Notes under the pieces: generated by a model
What the model was told of the DNA's origin: nothing
Databases searched by the model: none
Seen by the model: the letters and a program-made list of their open reading frames with translations, nothing else
Translations under genes and position numbers: made by a program
Assembly: GCF_029892155.1 (NCBI RefSeq)
Contig: NZ_JARZAG010000012.1
Span: 175,010-239,009, forward strand
Length of the DNA: 64,000 nt
Origin: Kitasatospora sp. GAS204B
Lineage (GTDB): Bacteria; Actinomycetota; Actinomycetes; Streptomycetales; Streptomycetaceae
Direction: 5' to 3'
Part shown: in pieces, positions 1 to 7,525 of the stretch
How the letters are laid out: every line of letters begins with the position of its first letter
Numbering within the stretch: the first letter of the stretch is position 1

Positions 1-573
1 TTCGGCCTGGCCGTCGGCACCCTGACCATGATCGCCGGGCTCGGTCCGGCCCTGCACCACGCGGTGCGCCCCACCGCGCCCGCCGTACCCGGCGCGGGCG
101 CCACCGGGCCCGCCCTGGTCGCGCTCACGCTGAGTCTGGGCCTGGCCGAATGGCTGCTCTACCGCTACCGGAGCCTGGCCACCCGGGCGCTGCGCAGCAG
201 CACCAGCTCGGCCGACTTCCGCCGCCGCACCGCCCTGGCGCTGGCCGGCTGCCTGCTCGGCTACCTGCTCGCGGTCACCGCACTGGACTACGCGGCCACC
301 GCCGTGTGGGCACGGGCCCCGTTGATCGGTCCGACCCGGCTGACCGCGCTGCTGCTGCTCGCCGCCACCTTGTGGACGGCGCTGCTGCTGCAGGCCCTGT
401 CGGTCGCCTGGCGAACCTCGGGCCTCTGTCTCGCGGCGGCCGGGTTCGAGATCACCGCCGCCCTGACCGGCGGCGACCCGAGCAGCGTCCAGTTGTACGG
501 CTGCGGAGCAGCCGCCGCACTGCTGGTACCGCTGGCCGTGGTCGTCCTCGGGCGCACCACCCGGCACCGCTGA
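1..573 (+). CDS. Polytopic membrane protein, 5'-truncated by window edge
   Basis: The frame is open from base 1, so only the last 190 codons are visible and the true start lies upstream; the ATG at 28 is probably internal. The visible part is strongly hydrophobic, with about four or five likely membrane segments (for example ALVALTLSLGLAEWLLY, a Leu/Ala-rich stretch near codons 78-100, LTALLLLAATLWTALLLQAL, and AALLVPLAVVVLG near the end) and short basic loops. No enzymatic motif is visible. It sits 141 bases before a nucleotide-sugar and galactosaminidase operon on the same strand, so a role in polysaccharide polymerisation or export (for example a PelG-like or accessory membrane component) is reasonable. 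That is inference from context only. Confidence 0.7.
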   Translation, partial: FGLAVGTLTMIAGLGPALHHAVRPTAPAVPGAGATGPALVALTLSLGLAEWLLYRYRSLATRALRSSTSSADFRRRTALALAGCLLGYLLAVTALDYAATAVWARAPLIGPTRLTALLLLAATLWTALLLQALSVAWRTSGLCLAAAGFEITAALTGGDPSSVQLYGCGAAAALLVPLAVVVLGRTTRHR

Positions 574-599
574 AAGACCGGCGTACAACTTTCACCATT

Positions 600-625
600 G
601 CTGAACAACCGCTGAACAAGCGCTG
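600..625 (+). promoter_or_regulatory. Direct repeats with 11-base period upstream of epimerase operon
   Basis: GCTGAACA occurs at 600-607 and 611-618, and a third partial copy (GCTGGG) begins at 622, so the repeats recur every 11 bases, about one helical turn. The tract lies about 90 bases before the first start codon of the polysaccharide operon. Tandem half-sites on one helix face are typical of response-regulator binding. No convincing -35/-10 pair was found beside it, so the role is uncertain. Confidence 0.3.
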
Positions 626-714
626 GGAAATCTCCAGTATGGCGCCGCGACGCACTCCGGACCTCCACACTGATGGTCTGTCACCACACCACACAGCGAA
701 GGCAGTTCACTGAC

Positions 715-1707
715 ATGAGCACTGTCGCAGTCACCGGAGCCGAAGGTTTCATCGGCTCCCACCTGACCGAGCATCTGGTCGCCCACGGGCACCGGGTACG
801 AGCCATGGTCCAGTACAACTCCTTCTCCTCGTTCGGCTGGCTGGAGACGCTGGACGCGCACACGCTCGACTCGGTGGAGATCGTGCTCGGCGACGTCCGC
901 GACCCCGGTTCGGTGAACGGCCTGGTCAAGGGCGCGGAGGCGGTGTACCACCTGGCGGCGCTGATCGCCATCCCGTACTCCTACCAGGCACCGCACTCCT
1001 ACATCGACACCAATGTCAGCGGCACCCTCAACGTGCTGGAGGCGGTGCGCCACCAGGACATCCCGCGGCTGGTGCACACCTCCACCAGCGAGACCTACGG
1101 CACCGCGCAGACCGTCCCGATCACCGAGGACCACCCGATCAACACCCAGTCCCCGTACTCGGCCTCCAAGGCGGGCGGGGACCGGCTGGCGGACTCCTAC
1201 CACGCCAGCTTCGACACCCAGGTGGTCACCCTGCGGCCGTTCAACACCTTCGGCCCGCGCCAGTCGATGCGCGCGGTGATCCCGACCGTGATCGCGCAGA
1301 TCGCCGCCGGGGCCCGCGAGATCACCCTGGGCGACCTGCGACCCACCCGGGACTTCATGTTCGTCAAGGACACCGCCGCGGCCTTCCACACGGTGGGCAC
1401 CGCGCCGGCCGCGACCGTGGTCGGCCGCACCTTCAACGCCGGTACCGGCGGCGAGATCTCGGTCGGCGACCTGGTCACCCTGGTCGGCAAGCTGATGGAG
1501 GTCGAGCTGACGGTGAAGGAGGACAGCCAGCGGCTGCGCCCGGCCGGCTCCGAGGTGATGCGGCTGGTCTGCGACGCCGGCCGGCTGCGCGCGGCCACCG
1601 GCTGGGCGCCCGCGTACTCGCTGGAGGCGGGCCTGGAGAAGACCATCGCCTTCTTCCGCGACCCGGCCAACCTGGCCCGCTACAAGACCGACCTGTACAA
1701 CGTCTGA
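715..1707 (+). CDS. NAD-dependent epimerase/dehydratase (extended SDR), 330 aa
   Basis: This is an extended short-chain dehydrogenase of the nucleotide-sugar epimerase/dehydratase family. The N-terminal Rossmann motif is TGAEGFIGSHL and the catalytic dyad is in YSASKAGGD, with the preceding Ser/Thr in TSTSETYG. Its length of 330 residues is usual for GDP-mannose 4,6-dehydratase or UDP-sugar 4-epimerase relatives; the substrate cannot be read from sequence. The ATG at 715 is chosen because GAAGG lies at 698-702 and the protein then starts directly with the Rossmann strand; an ATG at 673 would add 14 non-conserved residues. It is the first complete gene of a run of five. In this context it probably makes or epimerises the sugar nucleotide used for a galactosamine-type polymer. 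Confidence 0.9.
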   Translation: MSTVAVTGAEGFIGSHLTEHLVAHGHRVRAMVQYNSFSSFGWLETLDAHTLDSVEIVLGDVRDPGSVNGLVKGAEAVYHLAALIAIPYSYQAPHSYIDTNVSGTLNVLEAVRHQDIPRLVHTSTSETYGTAQTVPITEDHPINTQSPYSASKAGGDRLADSYHASFDTQVVTLRPFNTFGPRQSMRAVIPTVIAQIAAGAREITLGDLRPTRDFMFVKDTAAAFHTVGTAPAATVVGRTFNAGTGGEISVGDLVTLVGKLMEVELTVKEDSQRLRPAGSEVMRLVCDAGRLRAATGWAPAYSLEAGLEKTIAFFRDPANLARYKTDLYNV

Positions 1708-1763
1708 GCCCGTCCACGTCAACTTCGTCTGAGCACGTCCACCTCATCGTGGGGGAGACCACC

Positions 1764-2591
1764 ATGCACGCAGTGATCCTGGCCGGGGGCAAAGGCGTTC
1801 GGCTCCGGCCCTACACCACCGCCCTGCCCAAGCCGCTGGTTCCGATCGGCGACCAGCACGCGATCCTGGAGATCGTGATGCGCCAGCTGTCCGCCGCCGG
1901 CTTCAAGACCGTCACGCTCGCCATCGGGCACCTCGGCCACATCATCCGCGCCTACGTCGGCAACGGTTCGCAGTGGGGGCTGCGGGTCGGCTACGCCGTC
2001 GAGGACACGCCACTGGGCACCATGGGCCCGCTGCTGACCATGCTCGACCGGCTGCCCGAGAACTTCCTGGTGATGAACGGCGACATCCTCACCGACCTGG
2101 ATTTCGCCGGGGTGCTGAAGCACCACGAGGGTTCCGGGGCGCCGCTGACCATCGCGACCTATGCCCGTGAGGTCAAGATCGACTTCGGGGTGCTGACCGC
2201 CGTGGCGGGCAGCATCACCGCCTTCCGCGAGAAGCCGAGCATGGACTACCGCGTCTCGATGGGCGTCTACGGCGTCTCGCGGGCGGCCCTGGCCGGCTAC
2301 ACCCCCGGACTTCCGCTCGGGTTCGACGAGTTGGTCCTGGACCTGCTGGGCGCCGACACCCCGCCGGCCGCCTACGAGTTCGACGGCTACTGGCTGGACA
2401 TCGGCCGTCCCGACGACTACGACCGGGCCAACGCCGAGTTCGCCGGCCGCCGTTCGATGCTGCTGCGGGACGACCGCACCGAGCGCGCGCTGAACGAGCT
2501 CAGCCGGACCGGCGCCCAGGTCGAGGAGGCCGTCGAGCTGGAACTGGACGAACCCACCCCGGTCGGCGCGGCAGACGGGCGGGCCGCGTGA
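1764..2591 (+). CDS. Sugar-phosphate nucleotidyltransferase, 275 aa
   Basis: This is a nucleotidyltransferase of the GlmU/RmlA/ManC fold that joins a sugar 1-phosphate to an NTP. The signature LAGGKGVRLRPYT is at the N-terminus, followed by LPKPLVPIGD; VMNGDILTDLD carries the metal-binding Asp and GYWLDIGRPDDY is the usual C-terminal motif. The ATG at 1764 is preferred over 1749 because GGGGGAG at 1751-1757 is a well-placed ribosome binding site only for the downstream start. It is 56 bases after the first epimerase, and its stop overlaps the next start by four bases (GTGA at 2588). The product is an activated sugar for the polymer implied by the downstream hydrolases; which base and sugar are used is not known. 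Confidence 0.9.
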   Translation: MHAVILAGGKGVRLRPYTTALPKPLVPIGDQHAILEIVMRQLSAAGFKTVTLAIGHLGHIIRAYVGNGSQWGLRVGYAVEDTPLGTMGPLLTMLDRLPENFLVMNGDILTDLDFAGVLKHHEGSGAPLTIATYAREVKIDFGVLTAVAGSITAFREKPSMDYRVSMGVYGVSRAALAGYTPGLPLGFDELVLDLLGADTPPAAYEFDGYWLDIGRPDDYDRANAEFAGRRSMLLRDDRTERALNELSRTGAQVEEAVELELDEPTPVGAADGRAA

Positions 2592-3529
2592 GGATCCTGC
2601 TGCTCGGCGCGGACGGCTTCCTGGGCCGGCACGTCGCCACCGCCCTGCGGGAACTGCCGGGAGCCGAACTGGCGACCGCTGGTCGGCGTGCGGCCCACGA
2701 CCTGCGGGTTGATCTGACGAACTGTCAGGTCGAGTTGCTGGCCGTCGGCCTGGGGCGGCTGGCACCGGAGCTGGTGGTCAACTGCGCCGGAGCGGTGGCC
2801 GGCAGCGCCCGACACCAGAGCGAGGTCAACGCCCGGGGCCCGGCCGTACTCGTCGAGGCGCTCGAACTCGCCTGCCCCAAGGCACGGTTGATCCACCTCG
2901 GGTCGGCCGGCGAGTACGGCCCGGCCGATCCCGGCAGCTCGCTGAGCGAACGGGACCTGCCGCGCCCGACCGGCATCTACGGGGCGACCAAGCTGGCCGG
3001 GACCCTGGCGGTGGCCGAGTCCGCACTGGACGCGGTCTCACTGCGGGTCTTCAACCCGATCGGCCCCGGCGCCTCGGCCGCCTCACTGCCGGGGCGGCTG
3101 GCCGCCGAACTGGCCGCCCGCCCCGGCGGGGTGGTGACGGTCGGCGACCTGTCCGCCTACCGCGACTTCGTGGACGCCCGCGACGTCGGCGCGGCGGTGG
3201 TCGCCGCCGCGCTGGCCGCCGCACCGCTGCCGCGGATCCTCAACGTCGCCGGGGGGCGCGCCCAGCCCGTCCGGGCGATCGCCGAGGGACTGGCGGCGGC
3301 GGCCGGTTTCACCGGCCGGATCGAGGAGACCGGGACCGGCTCGGACCGCTCGGCCGACGTCTCCTGGCACCAGGGGGACATCTCGGCGGCCGAGCTCTCG
3401 CTCGGCTGGCGGCCCCGGATCGCGCTGGACCAGAGCCTGCGCGACCTCTGGAGCAGCGTGAGCACCGCGGCGAGCGGCCCACCGAACACCGCGTCGAGCG
3501 CCGGCCCACAGGCGGCCGGCACCCGATGA
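2588..3529 (+). CDS. NAD(P)-dependent epimerase/reductase, 313 aa
   Basis: This is a second, divergent extended SDR protein. The Rossmann motif is LLLGADGFLGRH, the active-site Tyr-Lys is in YGATKLAG, and the Ser is in HLGSAGEYG. The GTG start at 2588 overlaps the preceding stop (GTGA), which implies translational coupling. It may act on the product of the first epimerase, or as a reductase like RmlD/WbpM relatives; specificity is unassigned. The C-terminal 30 residues are rich in Ser, Ala and Gly and look disordered. Its stop overlaps the next gene by four bases. Confidence 0.87.
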   Translation: MRILLLGADGFLGRHVATALRELPGAELATAGRRAAHDLRVDLTNCQVELLAVGLGRLAPELVVNCAGAVAGSARHQSEVNARGPAVLVEALELACPKARLIHLGSAGEYGPADPGSSLSERDLPRPTGIYGATKLAGTLAVAESALDAVSLRVFNPIGPGASAASLPGRLAAELAARPGGVVTVGDLSAYRDFVDARDVGAAVVAAALAAAPLPRILNVAGGRAQPVRAIAEGLAAAAGFTGRIEETGTGSDRSADVSWHQGDISAAELSLGWRPRIALDQSLRDLWSSVSTAASGPPNTASSAGPQAAGTR

Positions 3530-4278
3530 CCAGCACCTCCCCGATCCGCCTGCTGGTGCCGCTGTACGTCCACCCCGCGGTGGACCCGGCGGCCTGGCAG
3601 GCGGTCGCGGCCGCCGGCCCCGAGCGGGTGCGGGCGGTCGTGCTCAACATCGCCGACGGCCCCGGCGCGGAGCCGGAACCGGTCTTCATGCAGGCCGCGG
3701 CCGAACTGACCAAGGCCGGCATCCCGTTGCTCGGCTACGTGGACACCGGCTACGGCCGGCGCCCGCACGCCTGCGTGATCGCCGAGCTGCTGAACCACCG
3801 TCAGTGGTACGGCACCACCGGGGTCTACTTCGACCAGGTCGCGGCCCACCCGGCGGCCCTCGCGCACTACCGCCGGCTGGCCACCGCGGCCCGCGCGGCC
3901 GGCTGCGACCTGGTCGTGCTCGGCCACGGTCTGCATCCTGAACCATCGTACGCGGAGCCGGAGTTCGGTGATCTGCTGGTCACCTTCGAGGGCAGCTGGA
4001 CCGAGTACGGCGCCTTGGTGCTGCCACTCTGGACGGCTCATCATCCGGCCGAGCGGTTCTGCCACCTGGTCTACCAGGTCCCGGCCGAGCGGGCCGAGGC
4101 GGCGGCCGCGCTGATCACCTCCCGCCGGGCCGGCTTCGGCTGCGCGGTACCCGGGAGCGGCGACAACCCCTGGGCCACGTCGCCGCACGGGCTGGGCACA
4201 ACTGACGTACCGTCGGACAGCATGGGAAGCCCTGCCCCGCCACCGCCGGATCCGAGGCATCTGGAGTGTCCGCAGTGA
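3526..4278 (+). CDS. Spherulation-specific family 4 (GH135-like) protein, 250 aa
   Basis: The protein resembles the Spherulin-4 family, whose fungal member Sph3 founded glycoside hydrolase family GH135 and acts on galactosaminogalactan. Supporting motifs are LLVPLYVHP at the start, GIPLLGYVDTGYG (about 65-77), GVYFDQV (about 99-105) and a second acidic region TFEGSWTEY (about 153-161). Asp103 and Glu155 are candidate catalytic residues. The residue after Asp103 is Gln, where I recall Glu in Sph3, so catalytic competence needs checking. No signal peptide or membrane segment is visible, unlike the secreted GH114 partner encoded next. ATGA overlaps join it to the epimerase before it, and GTGA to the hydrolase after it. 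The last 35 residues are Pro-rich and appear disordered. Confidence 0.8.
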   Translation: MTSTSPIRLLVPLYVHPAVDPAAWQAVAAAGPERVRAVVLNIADGPGAEPEPVFMQAAAELTKAGIPLLGYVDTGYGRRPHACVIAELLNHRQWYGTTGVYFDQVAAHPAALAHYRRLATAARAAGCDLVVLGHGLHPEPSYAEPEFGDLLVTFEGSWTEYGALVLPLWTAHHPAERFCHLVYQVPAERAEAAAALITSRRAGFGCAVPGSGDNPWATSPHGLGTTDVPSDSMGSPAPPPPDPRHLECPQ

Positions 4279-5210
4279 GCCGTCGTACCGCTGCCCTGCT
4301 GGCCGCCCTGAGCCTGACCACCGCGCTGCTGGCGAGCGCCTGCTCCAGCGACGGGGGCGGCGACGACTCGGACTCGCCCGAGCCGATCCCGACCGGCAGC
4401 GCGGCGAACTCGGCGACCGGACAACCGAGTTCCGCGCCGCCGAGCCGGCCTGCGAGCCCATCCGCGTCCGGGTCGGGGGCGGCGTCCGGGTCGCCGAGCG
4501 GTGCGGCCCCGGCCTACTGGCACCCCGCGCCGGGCACCGCCTGGCAGTGGCAACTCAGCGGCACCGTCGACCAGTCCGTCGACGTCCCGGTCTACGACAT
4601 CGACGGCTTCGAGAACGACGCCTCGGTGGTCGCCGCGCTGCATGCCAAGGGCCGCAAGGTGATCTGCTACCTCAACGTCGGCGCCTGGGAGAGCTTCCGC
4701 CCCGACGCCTCGGCCTTCCCTGGCTCGGCGCTCGGCTCGGCCGACGGCTGGAAGGGCGAGAAGTGGTTCGACATCCGGCAGCTCAACGTGCTGGAGCCGC
4801 TGCTGGCCAAGCGCTTCGACATGTGCAAGGAGAAGGGCTTCGACGCGGTCGAGCCCGACCTGCTGGAGGCCTACTCCAACAACTCCGGCTTCCCGGTCAC
4901 CGCCGACGACCAACTCGCCTTCAACAAGATGATCGCCGGATTGGCCCACCAACGCGGCCTCGGCGTGGCCCTGAAGAACGACGTGAACCAGGTCCCGCAG
5001 CTGGTCGACTACTTCGACTTCTCGGTCGACGAGCAGTGCGCCGAGTTCCAGGAGTGCAACGGGTTGACGCCCTTCATCAAGGAGGGCAAGGCGGTGCTGC
5101 ACGTCGAGTACAACGTGCCGAACAGCCAGTACTGCGCGCAGTCCAAGCAGCTCCAGCTCAGCTCGATGGAGAAGCACCTCAACCTGGACGCCTGGCGCGA
5201 GCCGTGCTGA
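4275..5210 (+). CDS. Endo-alpha-1,4-polygalactosaminidase-like lipoprotein (GH114), 311 aa
   Basis: This is a secreted glycoside hydrolase of the GH114 type, expected to cleave alpha-1,4-linked galactosamine polymers. The start used here is GTG 4275, which overlaps the previous stop (GTGA) and has CTGGAG upstream; an in-frame GTG at 4266 is the alternative. A hydrophobic signal ends in the lipobox LASAC with Cys23, so the protein should be a membrane-anchored lipoprotein. A Ser/Pro/Gly-rich linker to about residue 75 precedes the barrel. Family motifs include ICYLNVGAWE, FDAVEPDLLEAY, GVALKNDV and SVDEQC. It completes a five-gene coupled run and could trim, release or remodel the polymer outside the cell. 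Confidence 0.87.
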   Translation: MSRRTAALLAALSLTTALLASACSSDGGGDDSDSPEPIPTGSAANSATGQPSSAPPSRPASPSASGSGAASGSPSGAAPAYWHPAPGTAWQWQLSGTVDQSVDVPVYDIDGFENDASVVAALHAKGRKVICYLNVGAWESFRPDASAFPGSALGSADGWKGEKWFDIRQLNVLEPLLAKRFDMCKEKGFDAVEPDLLEAYSNNSGFPVTADDQLAFNKMIAGLAHQRGLGVALKNDVNQVPQLVDYFDFSVDEQCAEFQECNGLTPFIKEGKAVLHVEYNVPNSQYCAQSKQLQLSSMEKHLNLDAWREPC

Positions 5211-5249
5211 TCACGACCCGCGCCCGGGTCGGCCTGTCCTGACCAGCGG

Positions 5250-5447
5250 TCAGCTCGCGGCGAGCCAGACCACCGCGACCACCACGACGACCGCGACGAT
5301 CGCCACGACCGCGATCAGGCCGCCGCGGCCGCCGCCGTTGCTGCGGTGAACGGAGACGTTGCTCGGGGCCTGGGCCGCCGGCGTCTCCACAAAGGCCCGG
5401 AACATCTGGGTGCTGCCGGCGGGGTCTTCATAGTTGTTCTCAGCCAT
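5250..5447 (-). CDS. Small single-pass membrane protein, 65 aa
   Basis: The 65-residue protein begins MAENNYEDPAGSTQMFR, has a polar N-terminal half with a short Gly/Arg hinge (SNGGGRGG), and ends in one very hydrophobic Val/Ile/Ala segment finishing WLAAS. This predicts a C-terminal tail anchor with the N-terminus in the cytoplasm. I do not recognise a family. It converges on the GH114 gene, 39 bases away, with no clear terminator between them. The gene is the short 3' part of a much longer open frame; the ATG at 5447 is chosen because upstream sequence encodes only atypical Gly/Val/Arg-rich text. Confidence 0.65.
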   Translation of the reverse strand: MAENNYEDPAGSTQMFRAFVETPAAQAPSNVSVHRSNGGGRGGLIAVVAIVAVVVVVAVVWLAAS

Positions 5448-5582
5448 GGCATGGGACTCTAACCAATCCGGGCCTGCCCGGGACAGCCCGGGGTGAGCGG
5501 CTGATCCAAAAGAGCGAGAGATGGCCCGACCGCTCACCCCTCGCCCCGGAATGGCCATCGGACGGCGCTGGTTGTTCACACC

Positions 5583-6542
5583 ATGACCACCACCGACGTC
5601 GCCCGCGTCCCCCTCGGCCCCTCCCAGCTCTCCGTCCACCCGTTCGCGCTCGGCGGCAACGTCTTCGGCTGGACCGCCGACGAGGCCCAGTCGTTCGCGG
5701 TCCTGGACGCCTACGCCGCCGCCGGTGGCAACTTCGTCGACACCGCCGACAGCTACTCCGCCTGGGTCCCGGGCCACCAGGGCGGCGAGTCGGAGACCGT
5801 CCTGGGCAACTGGCTGCGCTCGCGCGGCAACCGCGACCAGATCGTGGTGGCCACCAAGATCAGCCGGCACCCGCAGGCCATGGGCCTGCGCGCAGCGAAC
5901 ATCCGCACCGCCACCGAGGCCTCGCTGCGCCGGCTCGGCATCGAGACGATCGATCTGCTCTACACCCACTTCGACGACCCCGAGGTCCCGGTGGCCGAGA
6001 TCATCGGCGCGCTGGACGAGCTGGTGAAGGAGGGCAAGGTCCGCGAGATCGCCGCCTCCAACATCAGCGCCGAACGGCTGACCGAGTCGCTCGACTTCTC
6101 CGACCGCGAGGGCCTGGCCAAGTACGTCGCCCTGCAGCCTCACTACAACCTGGTCTCGCGCGCCACCTACGAGGGCGAGCTGGCCGCCGTGGTGGCCGAG
6201 CACGGGCTGGCCGCCGTCCCCTACTACGCGCTCGCCGCCGGCTTCCTCACCGGCAAGTACCGGGTGGACGGCCCGCAGGTGGACAGCCGCCGCGCGGAAG
6301 GCGCGCTCCGCCACCTGGCCGACCCGCGCGGCCCGCGGGTGCTCGCCGCGCTGGACACCGTCGCCGCCGCCCAACAGGTCGAACCCGCCGCCGTGGCGCT
6401 CGCCTGGCTGATCGCCCAGCCCACGGTCACCGCCCCCATCGCCAGCGCCCGCACCGTCGAGCAACTCGCCCCGCTGCTGGCCGCCACCACGCTGCGGCTC
6501 ACCGGCGAGGAGCTGGCACTGCTGGACGCCGCCTCGGCGTGA
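5583..6542 (+). CDS. Aldo/keto reductase, 319 aa
   Basis: This is an NADPH-dependent oxidoreductase of the aldo/keto reductase superfamily with a TIM barrel of usual length. The catalytic tetrad can be placed in NFVDTADSYS (Asp and Tyr), VVATKIS (Lys) and LLYTHFDDP (His). The C-terminal cofactor region reads PIASARTVEQLAPLL, the usual site for recognising the 2'-phosphate. It is most like the YajO/tas type of reductase for aldehydes or ketones; the substrate is unknown. No strong ribosome binding site precedes the ATG. It is transcribed alone and ends at a strong hairpin shared with the convergent peptidase gene. Confidence 0.9.
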   Translation: MTTTDVARVPLGPSQLSVHPFALGGNVFGWTADEAQSFAVLDAYAAAGGNFVDTADSYSAWVPGHQGGESETVLGNWLRSRGNRDQIVVATKISRHPQAMGLRAANIRTATEASLRRLGIETIDLLYTHFDDPEVPVAEIIGALDELVKEGKVREIAASNISAERLTESLDFSDREGLAKYVALQPHYNLVSRATYEGELAAVVAEHGLAAVPYYALAAGFLTGKYRVDGPQVDSRRAEGALRHLADPRGPRVLAALDTVAAAQQVEPAAVALAWLIAQPTVTAPIASARTVEQLAPLLAATTLRLTGEELALLDAASA

Positions 6543-6552
6543 CGGCGGAACA

Positions 6553-6591
6553 CGTCGATCCCTGTCCACAGCCTGTGGACAGGGATCGACG
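6553..6591. terminator. Perfect 18-bp hairpin between convergent genes
   Basis: Two 18-base arms (6553-6570 and 6574-6591) are perfectly complementary around a 3-base loop. The hairpin lies 11 bases after the reductase stop and 27 bases after the convergent peptidase stop. It has no U-tract, as is common for actinobacterial terminators, and could serve both strands. Confidence 0.85.
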
Positions 6592-6617
6592 CGGGGCCTG
6601 CGAGGAGCTGACAGGAC

Positions 6618-7511
6618 CTAGGGCCGCCCCAGCTGAGTCGGGAAGTAGCCGGCGTTGAGCGTCGAGATGCGGACGCCGCGACCCGGGCGCGGGGCCTCGA
6701 CGTACTGGTCGTCGCCCAGGTAGATGGCCACGTGGTGGATGCCGGAGGCGCGGCCGCTGTCCGACCAGAAGAGCAGGTCGCCGCGGCGCAACTGGTCGGC
6801 GCTGATCGGCGTGGTGGCCGCGTACTGGTCGTCCGCCACCCGGGGCAGGTCGATCCCGGCCCGGCGGTACGCCTGCTGCACCAGGCCTGAGCAGTCGTAG
6901 CCGCTGGGCCCGTTGCCGCCCCAGACGTAGGGCTTGCCGAGCTGCGCGAGCGCGAAGGCGATGGCCGGCTCGGTGCTGCTGTTGGTGGGGGCGGCGGGGG
7001 ACGGGGCGCCGCTGGTGGCGCCGATGCGGCTGAGGTAGACGTCGTAGTGGCTGGTGTAACGCCACTCGCCCGCCGCGTTCTTGAACCAGTAGCGCGAGCC
7101 GTCCCAGCCCTGCTGGATGCCGTTCTCGCTGGTGGTGCTGGTGCTGCTGGTGGTGGCAGTGGTCCGGCTCAGATAGACGTCGTAGTGGCTGGTGTAGCGC
7201 CACTCCCCCGACTCGTTCTTGAACCAGTAGCGCGAACCGTCCCAGCCCGGGCCGCTCGGGGCCGACTCGGCGGCGGCGGTCCCGGCATCGAGGCCCAGGC
7301 CCAGCACGCCGGCCCCCGCGAGGACGGTGGTGGCCAGGCAGGCGCCCCGGACCGTGCGGTTGAGCCGCGGTATTCGGCCGGGCCGAGTAGCCGGCCAGGC
7401 CCGCGAACCGGCCCGGGCCACACAGTGCGGGCACCTGCACGCCTGCGGCACCGGTGACTCGCCGTGCCACTCCTCGAATCCGATCAGGGCGGGGTCGGTG
7501 GCTATCTTCAT
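6618..7511 (-). CDS. NlpC/P60 (C40) cell-wall peptidase with two tandem repeats, 297 aa
   Basis: The C-terminal domain (about 182-297) is an NlpC/P60 peptidase, expected to cut the peptidoglycan stem peptide. Cys207 is in GPSGYDCSGLVQQAY and His260 in GIHHVAIYLG. Before it are two copies of a 28-residue unit, WDGSRYWFKN followed by GEWRYTSHYDVYLSR, at residues 89-116 and 135-162; these probably bind the wall. A 52-residue N-terminal part with Cys (CRCPHC) precedes a hydrophobic stretch (about 53-82) that may be a signal or anchor. The ATG at 7511 has GGAAGGG about 8 bases upstream. It starts 14 bases after the SPFH gene stops, so the two are co-transcribed. Confidence 0.88.
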   Translation of the reverse strand: MKIATDPALIGFEEWHGESPVPQACRCPHCVARAGSRAWPATRPGRIPRLNRTVRGACLATTVLAGAGVLGLGLDAGTAAAESAPSGPGWDGSRYWFKNESGEWRYTSHYDVYLSRTTATTSSTSTTSENGIQQGWDGSRYWFKNAAGEWRYTSHYDVYLSRIGATSGAPSPAAPTNSSTEPAIAFALAQLGKPYVWGGNGPSGYDCSGLVQQAYRRAGIDLPRVADDQYAATTPISADQLRRGDLLFWSDSGRASGIHHVAIYLGDDQYVEAPRPGRGVRISTLNAGYFPTQLGRP

Positions 7512-7525
7512 GTGCGGTTCCCTTC

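Noticed and set aside
7026..7247. Two near-identical DNA segments of 84 bases resembling a short direct-repeat array
   Set aside because: They are coding repeats in the NlpC/P60 protein; two units with unequal coding context do not make a CRISPR array. No CRISPR array was found in the window.
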